NCBI RefSeq assembly: GCF_020921035.1
Contig: NC_063158.1
Location: forward strand, 23,670,178 to 23,734,177
Direction: 5' to 3'
Origin: Rhodamnia argentea
Taxonomy: Eukaryota > Streptophyta > Magnoliopsida > Myrtales > Myrtaceae
Length of the DNA: 64,000 bases
Both the position numbers and the translations under genes were made by a program. Each line of letters begins with the position of its first letter. The first letter of the stretch is position 1. Of the stretch, positions 46,670-57,960 are shown piece after piece. The notes beneath the pieces were generated by a model. The model worked only from the letters and a program-made list of their open reading frames with translations. It had not been told where the DNA came from and did no database searches.

Positions 46670-47671
46670 GAGGGTTATACAGGCTTCACTTTGGTGCTGT
46701 CCGGCAGGATAATTTCACGGTTTTCTTTCGGACGCTTTCCTTGGGTACGGAAATTTTATGAGCAGTTCTCCCGCTGATCAGAGGCAAGAATTTTATCGGA
46801 GATGGAAGAACAGGCTGTCATATCCGAATATTACGTGGGTCGGTTTTGCCACCTATCTAAGTGGTGATTTGCTTTTCAGATTTTTTTTTTTTAGCTGCTA
46901 GCTTAACAATCTAACAGTATTATCTCTTATTTCTAATTACACAATCTTCTAATTAACAAGTATTTTATACAAAGCACGTGATAATATTATGTAATTTTAC
47001 TGTTGAGATTATACCGTTCCTGGGAGTGGAAGCATTTCTGATTTTTCTTCTATCTCTCTCGTTACTCTCTCTGTCCTCTCACTGTCTTCTTGGTTTGCGT
47101 ACTGTTTTCTTGGTTTACTTTTAGCAGGCCATGGACCTCGCTCGTCCATGGCCAGCAAAGAGAACAAGAAAACAGTGAGAGAAGAGAGAATAAACGAGGA
47201 GAGAGGAAAAATCTCAAAAGTGGGCCCGTTATGAACATGTGGCGAGAACATGTGGTGAGCGATTAGTGAAGTGACTCACGTTTTCGGCTTATGTGACAAG
47301 ACAGATTTACTTAATATTTTCTCGAAGCATAAGCAAACTTTCTAGCAAATCTCTAATTCTGATTCATATATTTGTACGTATATTTACGGATCCCATTTTA
47401 ATTCTTATGTATATATAACTCTTACGATATCTATACATAGTGAGAAGAAAAATGTTATATTCCAGTATAAACTATTCTATGATTGCATGGATTTTCGTGA
47501 CAAATGTTTTAATAATATTTGTTATGTATGTGTTTATATATATATATATATATTAAATAGAAGAATCAACTGTCATTAAGGCTTTCACGCATCTGAGTTG
47601 TAAAGAAAAGGAAAAAAATAAGGAGAAAAGTAAAACATTAAACTAAAGAGAAAAAGAAAATGTGTAGAATG

Positions 47672-47716
<45 letters not shown>

Positions 47717-47880
47717 TATTACATTTAGCAACGTCTCTGTATTATTAGATAAAAAAGCTAGAAGATACTAATCTCGCAAAACCTTATAATAATTGCTTAT
47801 GTATACATAGATTCTACGTTGGCATATCTTTTTGAAAACACGGCTGAGAGTTATTAACACATGATTAGTCATATTTTTTT
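46670..47880. other. Upstream region of the second NBS gene, with hairpin and TA/CA repeats
   Basis: It contains the promoter side of the minus-strand gene, a long imperfect hairpin at 47037-47222, and TA or TA-CA microsatellites at about 47536-47551 and 47676-47716. No additional gene is recognised. Confidence 0.45.
47037..47222. repeat. Long imperfect hairpin (foldback)
   Basis: The left arm (about 47037-47136) has TGATTTTTCTTCTATCTCTC, CTCTCACTGTCTTCTTGG and GCAGGCCATGGAC. The right arm (about 47144-47222), read on the other strand, has GAGATTTTTCCTCTCTCC, TCTCTCACTGTTTTCTTG and GCTGGCCATGGAC. The left arm carries an extra block of about 24 bp that looks like a duplicated CTTCTTGGTTTGCGTACTG. 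Non-coding; it lies 370-550 bp upstream of the NBS/AQVT gene start. Confidence 0.7.
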
Positions 47881-48333
47881 CGGTTAATGCCACAAAAAAT
47901 TCTAAACTAGTACATCTATGACAAATTTACCCCAAATTATTTTTTTTACTACAAAAAATCCTAAACCGATACACTTGAGATAAATTTAACCCAAACTCGG
48001 TGTGATTTGACAAATTTACCCTATGTTTGCTTTCCTTAAATTTAAGCATCAAATTGTTGAGTCAGATTAAATTTTTCGTGGTATTAACCCAATTTAACGG
48101 AGGGTAAATTTGTCATAGGCGTATCAATTTGGGGTTTTTCATGATAAAAAAATTTAATTTAAGGTAAATTTATCACAGATGTGTCGGTTTATGGTTTTAG
48201 ATGGTCAAAAAAATAATTTGGGATAAATTTTTCATTGGTGTACCAGTTTGAGATTTTTCGTGGTAAAAAAAATAATTTGATGGTAAATTTGTCGCGGGTG
48301 TACCAATTTGAGATTTTTCGTGGTATTAACCCT
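47881..48333. mobile_element. Foldback element of about 40-bp repeats, copy 2
   Basis: Begins CGGTTAATGCCACAAAAAAT and ends TTTTTCGTGGTATTAACC, so the ends are inverted. The left half repeats ACAAATTTACCCCAAATTA and TACAAAAAATCCTAAACCG; the right half repeats the complement (GGTAAATTTGTCATAGG, TACCAGTTTGAGATTTTTCG). Same family and design as 39086-39585. Confidence 0.75.
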
Positions 48334-48848
48334 ATTTTCTTATATGAACATAAGTTATGAATTATAAATTACTTATTAACACCATTAGTTTATTCAAGAG
48401 AACAATTACTTGAAAAGGTCTTCACGACATGATAATACATATTTCAACATGAAAGTTGCTAGTCCGATAGTGTGACATATTATCAATTATTTCTGATCAC
48501 AAGATCTCCCAGCCAATGAGTACTTTACGCAAAATAAGCGTTGATAGTGTGTGGATTAGCGGTTGATATTGTACCGCCCCCGACACTATCGTCAGGAAAT
48601 CATTTCCCTTTCAATAATATATGATGTTCGAGGGATCATCGGAGAAGTAATATGAGCTGGTATATAAAGATAGGATCAGGTACCGTGCTGCGGTAACAAA
48701 AGTGCAACATGAACCGCAGAAATATGTCCAAAGAGACATGCTTTCGAGCTTTATCAATAAACCCGATATTCGCGATATTTAAAGTGGTAACCCTGGAAAA
48801 ACCAGAAGTTACGAAGGGTACGTAACGTAGCCAATTATAACGCCGAGT
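48334..48848. other. Intergenic DNA with a LINE-like remnant
   Basis: Minus-strand reading of about 48497-48620 (VQYQPLIHTLSTLILRKVLI) matches the LINE-like piece at 24720-24840. Both are short, degenerate and unlinked to an intact element. The rest is the 3' flank of the DC1 gene. Confidence 0.4.
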
Positions 48849-51413
48849 TCAAGGAAGTAGATCAGCGCCGACGGTTTTCCACGAAAGAGCCGAAGCCTCA
48901 TCCAAGAACTGTTCTATGATCGGCCGTGTGGATTTCACTAACGTCCGATGTTTCTCACGTGCTGCTCTGAGTTGCTCCAGCTGCTTTGAGAGTTCGTCGA
49001 TCTTTGTATCCAAATCAGCCATGGTGCCTTCAGCGAATTTCTTCGCTTCACTACCAAAGTAGGCGCCCACTACTCGGGTCAGGTGTTTCTCAACACGGCG
49101 CACGCGGAAGTTGGCACGCCGCACGACCTTCAAGCGGGCCCACCACGTCATAAGCATCCGCTCGGTGACGTCCTCGATTTTAGTCCTGTACATGCTGTAC
49201 ACGACGTCGCACAGCAGAACGAGCACAAACGTCTTCACTCTAGGACTCAAGCTGGATGGTCCAGGAATAAATTCCCCAAGTTTGCGCGTCAGTTTCTCCA
49301 GGATGTTGGCGAAGTCGCGAGTGATCTGGTGCTCCCCGACGTAGACAACCTCGGCGTCCAAGTTGTAGGACTTGATCAATTCTTCCCAGGGTAATGTAGC
49401 AGCGTCAAGCCTTTTTAAGAGCTGTATGAAGGCATCACGTGAGTAGGGGAACCATGCCGGAAAGTCCGATGAAATATCTCCAGGTATTGACAGATTCTTG
49501 AATTCCTTCAACTCATTCTCATTCTTAGTCAAGGAAACGTATATCTCCTTCAAAGTTGGCCTTGATTCCGCCGTCTCCTTTGGCCCCTCATCAGGGTGAT
49601 CAGAGTTCGACCCTTTACTAACCGCCCGGCCGGGTATAAGTTTTCCCAACGTCCTCAACTCGACAACATCCCCTGTCTCTCCCTTGAGCGAACACAATAC
49701 CTAGCAACGAATCATCAGTTTGTTCGGCACGATCAATTGTCGGTTAAAATTCGATAACTCCTAAAAATAAATCGAAAGCATGGAGAGGTAATTTAAACTT
49801 CCTCCTCCTCACTCTTGAGGAGGGGTATCCCAACAGAATTGGATGCACCAGAATGTCATTTTTGCCAGCGATTAAGTCACAAATGGAGCCAATAATGCTA
49901 CATTGGAGGCAAAATACCAGAAGGAAGTGGAGAGCAAATGTCAATAACCAGCATTACTGATGAAAGGAGGGGAACAACGTCCCATCCTTACCAAACTAGT
50001 TACCACTATCGGGGCAGACCATTCATTCAGGGTTGAGTTTCCGTGATACCCGAACCGAACCGAAACATAACAGATATGTGTTAGCTGTGACTCGAACCGA
50101 GATCTGACCCGAAAATGCCCTAATAGAATATTGGGTTCAGGATCCGGCAATGCCATCTGATCATACTTGTGCAGTTATGAAGAAGCAAAAGGACAATTTC
50201 AAGCTCACCATGGTACTTTCTAAGGATGAATCTAACAAGGGAAACAGAACTTAGCCATTCTTGAAGTTGATGGTCTCTCCGTCAGCAAAAGAAGAAACAG
50301 AGAAAAGGAACTTATACTATTTCACAGTATTTCCTCCAGCATTTACAGATTAGGCTAAGAAAGCAGAGCAACGAACGAAAAACAGAGAAAGGAAGCAAAA
50401 AAAAAAAAAAAACAAAGGATAGAGATTTCCGCGGAGGCAACAGATTTATACCAAGAACAAAGATGGGAAGCTCCGACAGCAAAGAAGCTAATAAGACTAT
50501 ATTCATCTCTCTTCTCACATAATCAGAAACTTACCTCTGAGTATTGCAACCAAGAGATTCATTTGATTTTTCATAAACAAAAAGGTAACTAAAATGGACG
50601 AGGTGAAGCTAAGCCCTATCGTTATGATCAATCACGGGCATTGCAAACTATCACGGAAACACCAGAGCAAAACCGATCCTGCAAAATGCACTCGAGATCA
50701 GGACAGAGATGAGTCCAACGCCGGCGAAACCTGGAATCAGAGAAGGAATTGCAAAAGCCTGGAGATCGGATTCGCGAACCAAAAGGAGACCTTACCCGAA
50801 AAGACCCGAAATATACTGTTCAGCTCGGGTTTTTTGTTGCCGACCATGGCCTATCACTTAAAAGAGTGGATATTCACTTTTTTGTGGTCCGGGTTTATTT
50901 GTAAGCATCTCCCAGTTAGCAGAATAACTCATTGGAAGAAAGGACTGTTTTTCTCCAGCCGGATGGAAAATGAAACATGACTGGGGAGGTGAACTGGGCA
51001 AGGATGCAGAGCTTTGAAAGAACCAGGCGTACCTCGGATATCACGCATGTAACGTGCACGACGTAGTAATGATCTTCCGAGTGGTAAACGCAGTCCCTTG
51101 GATCTCTCCTTTCCGGGCAGAAGTCGCAGTAGTACTCGCCGCCATCGTTCTCGGCATATGAATCGGCGAGAATGAGGGGCATATCGAGGAATTGGGGCGG
51201 CTGGATCTTTGTTGGCAAGGGGCCGCAGAGAAGATGGAGGTTGAAGCCGCACCGGGTGCAGTGAAAGACTGGCAAGACCGGCGGCGAGTCACAGGGACGA
51301 CCACACTCGTGACAGGGAGGATTGTGGCTAGGGATATCCTCGAGGACAGTAAGTGGGTGAAGATGACCTTCGTACCACACTGTCGGCTGCTGCATCTCTC
51401 TCTCTTCCGCCAT
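48849..51413 (-). CDS. DC1 zinc-finger protein with an unrecognised helical C-terminal domain
   Basis: Exon 1 (51413-51033) and exon 2 (49700-48849) give about 410 residues; the phase-0 intron is 1,332 bp. Exon 1 encodes a DC1/C1-like zinc-binding region: HLHPL (17-21), C34xxC37, C52xxC55GFNLHLLC63, then YYCDFC (94-99) and HYYVVHVTCVISEV. DC1 domains are plant-expanded Cys/His modules linked to stress signalling and lipid or protein binding. Exon 2 begins VLCSLKG and encodes about 280 helical residues (FPAWFPYSRDAFIQLLKRLD; ITRDFANILEKLTRKLGEF; RMLMTWWARLKVVRRANF), ending in a coiled coil (DLDTKIDELSKQLEQLRAAREKH). I cannot name that domain. Joining the exons is my inference from CVISE|VL and matching phases; extra small exons in the intron are possible, and the two could be separate genes. 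Confidence 0.7.
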
Positions 51414-52432
51414 CGCTTGGTTCAGAGAGGGATGATGAAAATGGTGGTGGTGGTCGTGGTGGTGGTAGGATAGCTGGATTTATTCGGCTTCCTTATAAGT
51501 TTAGCTATAGTAAGATAACAGAAAAATTGTATTTAGATTGTATTTCATGACTATTCGCGAAAACCGCCATGAATTCTATTACGCGCTTGCGATACTACCA
51601 GTGAAAGATTAATGATCAATGGAAAATATATTCATCATCCACAATAAGCATGTCTAAAAATTTTCGTAAACGATAAAAATATTTTTCGTTCATACATCCT
51701 TGAAGTGATATAAGCGATTATTTCTAGAAAAGTATTTTCCGCGAGCCTATAGTAATAAATGGTCAATAGTATAGGAGAGAGATTCCAAGTTCTGTATAGA
51801 TTACACCTGAACTAGAACCTACGTCGAAATAGGTTCCTCGTTTTTTGGAACTTGAAACTTACCCTGTCACAAGTTCCAAGATCGATTCCGGGGCCTGCAC
51901 AAGTTCTACCTGTATTCTTAGTTAAACAATTGCAGTGAATCATTACCTTTTATTACCACCATTTGCTGTTACAAACCACTATGGCAACTCACATTTAGAC
52001 ACATGAATAAATATGAATTATTAACAAAGTAAAAATCTCAGTCATAAATATCGTCAGAAATGAAATTTCAGATTAGTGATTCCAGATTACATACTCATTG
52101 TAGGATACTATAAAACATTGCTAGATCACACAAAGACAAACCAAGAAAAATACAAAAACTTATTACATGGAACTCGCTCGTCGGAAGAGATTCCCTAATT
52201 TTTAGAACCTGAAACCTACCATGCATCCCTTGAAACCTGAAAATGAATCAGTTCCCCAATTGGTCCGGTTTCAGGTTCCCCAACTGGTCTGGTTTTAGGC
52301 TCTAGATTTTACCTTGAAACCATGCTCACTCTTGAGCAATAGTGAACCGTGGGATAGGAGTTATAAGGCCGAAAGAAGAGGAGAAAAAGTAAGCGAGGCG
52401 AGTAAGAGCGAGCAAAGCACTCAAGTCCCACC
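51414..52432. promoter_or_regulatory. Divergent spacer between DC1 and DUF4220 genes
   Basis: The two genes start on opposite strands about 1 kb apart, so this holds both promoters. A GGT/GGTC-rich repeat lies at about 51436-51472 in the DC1 leader. A foldback-like GAAAATATT segment lies at 51640-51745. No TATA box could be assigned to either gene with confidence. Confidence 0.45.
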
Positions 52433-54496
52433 ATGGAGCTACCGGGTTCTGACAAGTTGAAGACGATGTGGGAGTTATGGGATATCCGGGTGTTCATGCT
52501 GGTCAGTCTCTCACTCCAGGTCGTGTTGACGCTGCTGACGCCCTGGAGGAAACGCACCGGAAACGTGGTTGTGATCTCGATGATCTGGTCGGTCTACTTG
52601 CTTGCCGACTGGGTGGCTGCCGCCACGGTGGGCAAGATTTCCACCAAGCAAATCAATCGTTGCCAGCCCTCTGAGAACTCCGTTATAGCGACCTTGTGGG
52701 CACCTTTCCTCCTACTCCACTTGGGAGGCCCTGACACCATCAGTTCCTTCTCTCTCCAGGACAACGAGCTGTGGCCTAGGCACCTTTGCGGGCTTGTTCT
52801 GCAGGATGGCGCCGCCCTTTATGTCTTCCTTAAGTCGCTTCCAGGAGACAAGCTGCTGTCGCTGTCGACCATGCTCGTGCTTATTGCAGGGACCATTAGG
52901 TACGCCGAGCGAATACAAGCCCTGTATGCAGCGAGCTCGGGTGGATTCGGGGATTCGGTGTTCCGGAAGCCAGATCCAGGACCCAAATACGAGAAAGTTG
53001 TGGAGATCTACAATTCCTTGAAACTGAGCGGCCTGCCGACGCAGTTTGTGACGATCCAGCGGCGCGAAAGCAGCTACTTACCTCGTGCTCCCAATGAGCA
53101 GGCAGCCCCGATCCACGAGAAATCACAGAGGGCGGTCCTAGAAACTGGGTACCAGTTTTTTGAGACCTTCAAGGGACTCATAGTCAGCTATGTCTTCACC
53201 GCCAAAGAGCGCCAGCAGAGCCGCAACTTCTTTCTCTACCAGGAAGCCCGACACGCATTTCGGCTGGTAGAGGTGGAGCTCAGCTTCCTGTATGAGGTCC
53301 TCCACACCAAGACATTTGTCTTGCGACACAAATGGGGATGGATCTGGCGCCTCATCAGCTACTGCTCCATCTTGAGTGCCTTCGCCTCATTCTATGCAGT
53401 CGGGAAGGATGGATTCCGCAAGTCAGACGTCATCATCACCTACCTCCTGTTCTCTGCAGCAGTTTCCCTAGATGTGATCTCCCTCTTCACACTGTTGTTG
53501 TCTGATCGAACCGCCATTGCCATAAAAAAGAAATGGTACGATCCCATTTTGCGAATGATGAGCAATAGAAAGAGGTGGTCAGGAAAGGTGTCCCAATGTA
53601 ATCTACTAGAATTCTGTCTGCATAAAGAGAGCGAAACCCTTAACACGATTGCTGAACTCGTGCGTATGAGAGGTCGTCTGGATAAGATTAGGCTAAGCTT
53701 TTGGCTGCGCAATCCTAAGGTGGACAACCATCTAGAGGAGTTCATCTTCAAGGAGTTGAGAAGGAGATCCTTGGTCGCCAAGGATGTCGCAACGGCTTCT
53801 AAGATTTCTTCCCACCGAGGCAATTGGGCTCTTTCGGACGCTGGCATAGATCTGAACAGCGAGTTGTATAGTAGCATTGTTGAAGTTCCCTACGCTCAAA
53901 GCGTCCTACTGTGGCATATAGCCACTACGCTCCTCTGGTGTGAGGACGAAAGAAAGAAAGGCGGCGAAGAAAAAAGAGAAGTTGAGGGCAGCCCATATCG
54001 AGAAATATGCAAGACACTCTCGGACTACGTGTTCTATCTTCTGGTCTTGCAACCCAACATGATGTCCGCCTTGTCGTCCAATTGGCAGTTGATGCTCCAA
54101 GACACCTGCGCGGAGGCCAAGAGATTTTGGAAAAATTTGGACGAGCGCCGCGCTGATCTGGAAACCACATGCGGGAAGATTCTCGAAGTGGATACGCCGG
54201 TTAAGCCAGTTTATGTCAAAGGTTACGCGAGCAAGTCTGTGCTATTTGTTGCTTGTGGCCTCGCGAGATGCTTGAGAGACGAGCTCGATTCGAGTAAATG
54301 GAAGATAATGGGAGGAGTGTGGGTCGAGTTACTGTCCTATGCTGCGAACAACTGCAAGGTGGATGTAAACGCAGAGCGGCCGAGCAAGGGCGGTGAACTT
54401 CTGACCATCGTCTGGTTTCTGTTGAACCATCTGGGCTTGGGAAAGCAATTCGACGCCGATGATGGGGCTAGGGTCCAAATTGTAGTGAAGAAGTAA
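52433..54496 (+). CDS. DUF4220/DUF594 membrane protein, second copy
   Basis: A single exon of 687 residues with the start in good context (CCACCATGG). DUF4220: hydrophobic segments at about 19-37 and 45-66, then LWAPFLLLHLGGPDTISSFS (88-107). More membrane spans lie at about 115-160 and 290-350. A soluble C-terminal half ends in DUF594 (KSVLFVACGLARCLRDEL; WVELLSYAANNC; SKGGELLTIVWFLLNHLG). It aligns throughout with the gene at 28531 but lacks that protein's Cys-rich hydrophobic insert (its residues about 465-540). Function is unknown for the family; the layout suggests a multi-pass membrane protein with a cytosolic C-terminal part. It lies head to head with the DC1 gene. Confidence 0.93.
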   Translation: MELPGSDKLKTMWELWDIRVFMLVSLSLQVVLTLLTPWRKRTGNVVVISMIWSVYLLADWVAAATVGKISTKQINRCQPSENSVIATLWAPFLLLHLGGPDTISSFSLQDNELWPRHLCGLVLQDGAALYVFLKSLPGDKLLSLSTMLVLIAGTIRYAERIQALYAASSGGFGDSVFRKPDPGPKYEKVVEIYNSLKLSGLPTQFVTIQRRESSYLPRAPNEQAAPIHEKSQRAVLETGYQFFETFKGLIVSYVFTAKERQQSRNFFLYQEARHAFRLVEVELSFLYEVLHTKTFVLRHKWGWIWRLISYCSILSAFASFYAVGKDGFRKSDVIITYLLFSAAVSLDVISLFTLLLSDRTAIAIKKKWYDPILRMMSNRKRWSGKVSQCNLLEFCLHKESETLNTIAELVRMRGRLDKIRLSFWLRNPKVDNHLEEFIFKELRRRSLVAKDVATASKISSHRGNWALSDAGIDLNSELYSSIVEVPYAQSVLLWHIATTLLWCEDERKKGGEEKREVEGSPYREICKTLSDYVFYLLVLQPNMMSALSSNWQLMLQDTCAEAKRFWKNLDERRADLETTCGKILEVDTPVKPVYVKGYASKSVLFVACGLARCLRDELDSSKWKIMGGVWVELLSYAANNCKVDVNAERPSKGGELLTIVWFLLNHLGLGKQFDADDGARVQIVVKK

Positions 54497-54499
54497 TGG

Positions 54500-54685
54500 T
54501 AGTATGAGGATCAATGTTTCCTTCCGTACCCGATCATCCGAATAGCAAAAGAAGTGGTAGTATAAGGATTAATGTTTCCTTCTGTTTAATGTTTCCTTCT
54601 GTACCTGATCATCTGAATAGCAAAAGAAGTGCTAGCATAAGGATTAATGTTTCCTTCTGTACCCGATCATCCGAATATCAAGTTG
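54500..54685. repeat. Tandem repeats directly after the DUF4220 stop
   Basis: Three imperfect copies of a unit of about 60-75 bp: TAAGGATTAATGTTTCCTTC, then GTACCCGATCATCCGAATAG and CAAAAGAAGTG. They begin within about 5 bases of the stop codon and so probably lie in the 3' UTR. Confidence 0.8.
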
Positions 54686-55261
54686 CAGTAGCAACACGCT
54701 GAGGCATTTCGTAAGCTTTTTCATTTTAGCGGCAACTTATTAGTTAAGTCCGCATTTCTGTTTACTTTATTAATGGAAGGACCAATTCGAGACGAAGAAT
54801 ATAGTTTGGGGATCCAGTTGGCAAAGAAAAATCAGGGGACTAGATTGCACAAATTCAAAAAGTTTAGGGGCAATCTATGCTCTATCTTTTCTTTTTCTTT
54901 TTTCTTTTTTTTTTGGGTGAGAATATTTGGCTTTATCTGTGACATGGTCTTCCATTCGAGGTTTAAAGACGCTATTGGAAGTCGCTCCTCCACATGGTTG
55001 TATCGAACTTTCTTGAGTCATGGGACTTCGCCTCTAACCATATGTGTTCCCCGGTGTTGTCTGTGATGCCAACTCAGAGCACATCGTCTGTTGGGAGCAT
55101 GTAGAAAAAGCCTCATACCTTTTGTTTGGAAAGATCATTGAGAGGGAGTCTAAGTAATTAGACTTATCTTCACTCAAAAACTTAAGCCAATAAATTATGA
55201 ACCAATTAAGATTAAATTCTTATAGGTGGAATTTCTCTAAAACAACTCACACGTCTATTAT

Positions 55262-55298
<37 letters not shown>

Positions 55299-57528
55299 GG
55301 GGGAAACAAGAATTAATTGTGAGAGAGACGGAAAATTTTCTTGAGGATGATAAGTTTTTGCCGAGACCTAAACTAGTAAGCTAAGTTTACTACCATGGCT
55401 GTTTTCATAGGACATGCGTGAGAAATTGAGGTGAGATCCACAAAATCAACGGTCTTGATTCATTTGGTCCAGTGGATCTAGGTCAACTAATCTGTAGTGT
55501 CGTTCTCTTACACGGTTCAAGCCTTCACAAATGAAGGGTGCATTTGGTAACATTTCTATTCTCGGAAACAATTTCTGTTCAAAAATAATTTTTTTTCCTA
55601 TTTCTATTACTTGGACGAGTTTCTAAGAATAAGACCGCGTTTGTTAATCGCACCAAATATCTATTCTCGGAATAGATAAAAAAAAAAGAAATACGTTTGA
55701 TATGACTCTAAAAATTTATATTTGCAATTATTTCATTTAATTAGGATAAAATTGGACTTTTATAAGGACTTAATTGAGCAAAATATTCTGAGATGGCTTG
55801 AGAAAATCCAACGTAATAGTTAGTTTTAAAAAAAATTTAAAAAATAGTCCGTCTGTCGTGACCCTCCACGAGTTTGCATTGAGGGTTAATAGGTCATCTT
55901 CATCCACACTCGCAATGGTATGGATTTCGGACGCGGGGGTCTCCCGAGGCCCATTACCCAAATCGCGACAGCGAAGTCGTATCATTAAAAAAAAAAGAAA
56001 AAGAGGGTTGATCCCTTTCGTGGAGAGGGGTCAGACCCATGAATCATGACATGTGCGTAGCGTGCATGCCAACGAAGTTGCCAATTATTTTTTAGAGGGT
56101 ATGATTGAAAACTCTATCAAGCGGTCGAGAGAGTCTGTTCGATTCTACAAAAACCAAAGAAAATGGTTTGGGGACTTGGTTACGTTGAGATTATCACCGA
56201 CGCCCTTTCGGTACTTAAGTTGAGTGATTTCCTAAACTAAGAATTCATGCAAATGCATTGAAAGGTGAGATAAGTTCTAACAATCTAAAGGATATCATGC
56301 AAATAGGAATTTTTTAACCTATCAATCACAATCAGTAAATGAAAGTGCGCAAATCAAGGAATCGGAAACATGGGGATAAAGCGCATCAAATCATCAATCA
56401 ATAGGCCACATATCATGCTTAGTATAGCCCTAAAGGCTTAGAGAATGATTCATTTAAGTTTAGGGGTGGTTCGGGAAAAATTTAGGATGAATTGTCCAGA
56501 GGGATAAAATGGTCATTTTCAAAGGCTTGGGAACCCAAAATCGAAAAATTTGGGTTAGGCCAGTTAAATGTGGCCATTTCCCTTTTTTTTTTTGCGATTT
56601 TTGAGAATTTTTAAGAAATTTTCCTATTTTTTAAGAAATTTTTATGAATTTTTTTATTAATTTTATTAATTTTTTTAATTAATTTTTTATTTTTTTTATT
56701 AATTTTTCAAATGGGGTTGACCTGACCCACACAAACCGTACGCCCGACCTAGACCCTATTGGTCTTGGGTTGGCTTAAAACGACATTGTTTATACATTTT
56801 TATTTATTTTCTAATTTTTCTGATTTTTTAAATCTATTTTCAGAGAATTTTAATTTTTGATATTGGATCTTATGGTCTAGGTTCATCCATGTGGCTAATC
56901 CACCGCCCTCAGGTTAGCATACTAAAATCTACGGTCAAGATCGAACGGAGACTAGATCCTAGACCATTCGATCAACATACTAAAACGTAAGGCCGAGATC
57001 GAACGGGGAGATTAACTCTCAATCGTTCGATCTACATACTAAATCCTATAGCTAGGATCAGACGGTGAGACTAATTCTCGACCGTCAGATCGGATTATTA
57101 TTTTTTATTCTGAAAATAGTTTTTTCAAACCGGAAAATCGATTTTTATTTTTGAAAAAATCTCCGATCGCAACACGTGGTCTAATACCGGATGTCCGATC
57201 CGAGTTTTACTTTTTATTTTTGAAAAATGTATCAAAATATTTGCCCAGGTGACGTGGCCACTACGTGTCAAGCCACGTGGCGTCATGTTAGCGCCACGTA
57301 AACATTGACGAAGTCAACATAGTTGATTGGTCTTCGTCTTCCTTACCGAGACGACAACTAACGGACGACCGAGGATTCTCTGGCGTTGATCGACAGTGAA
57401 ATCTTGGCCGATTGGCCTGAAATCGGTGTTGATCAACTCGTCTACTTCTCAAATCAACATATATCAAATCTAGCTAAAAGTATCGAGGAAACCAACATCA
57501 ATCAAGCTCAAACCCGTACGGCCATGGT
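54686..57528. other. Intergenic DNA with repeats
   Basis: No gene is recognised. It holds a GA microsatellite (about 55265-55295), a partial MITE arm related to 7298-7760 (about 55537-55690), a T-rich run (56585-56705), and a degenerate tandem repeat at about 56870-57095 of units like AAGATCGAACGG.GA then GACTAGATCCTAGACCATTC and GATC.ACATACTAAA. Confidence 0.5.
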
Positions 57529-57960
57529 TAGACATGGCCATATAGAACCGTGGGCTCGGAACCGGCCCGTTGACGGGGCCCACGGTTCCATAATTGTGGG
57601 AACCGGCCCGGAACCGCCGACCCTTTTTTTTAAAAAAAAAAGATTTGGGCTGGTGGGGCGGAGAGCCGTTGGGCTCTCCGCCCCACCGTGCCCCCCTCCC
57701 CTCCCCCCCAAACAACGGCTCTTTGGGCCGTTTGGCAATGGCCAATTGGCCTTTTGCACGTAACGGCCAAATTGACTGTTGGTTAAAAAAAATTGAATTG
57801 TTTTTAATTCTTGCCTATAAATACCTATCCTCCCCTTTTCATTTTTCTCACAAATTCTCTCAACAATTCTCTCAAATTTTTTCAAATCCTCTCAATTCGC
57901 TCAATTCTCTCAATTCCCCCTTAATTCTCTCAATTGGATTTCCGATCAATTCTCTCAAAA

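Noticed and set aside
47009-47251. Minus-strand ORF of 80 codons
   Set aside because: It lies across the long hairpin and reflects its purine/pyrimidine arms.
49083-49394. Plus-strand open frames opposite DC1 exon 2
   Set aside because: Shadows of the minus-strand helical domain, without their own features.
57386-57763. Gene spanning the left hAT boundary
   Set aside because: The frame crosses the mapped transposon end at 57529 and is partly homopolymer and CCGG repeat.
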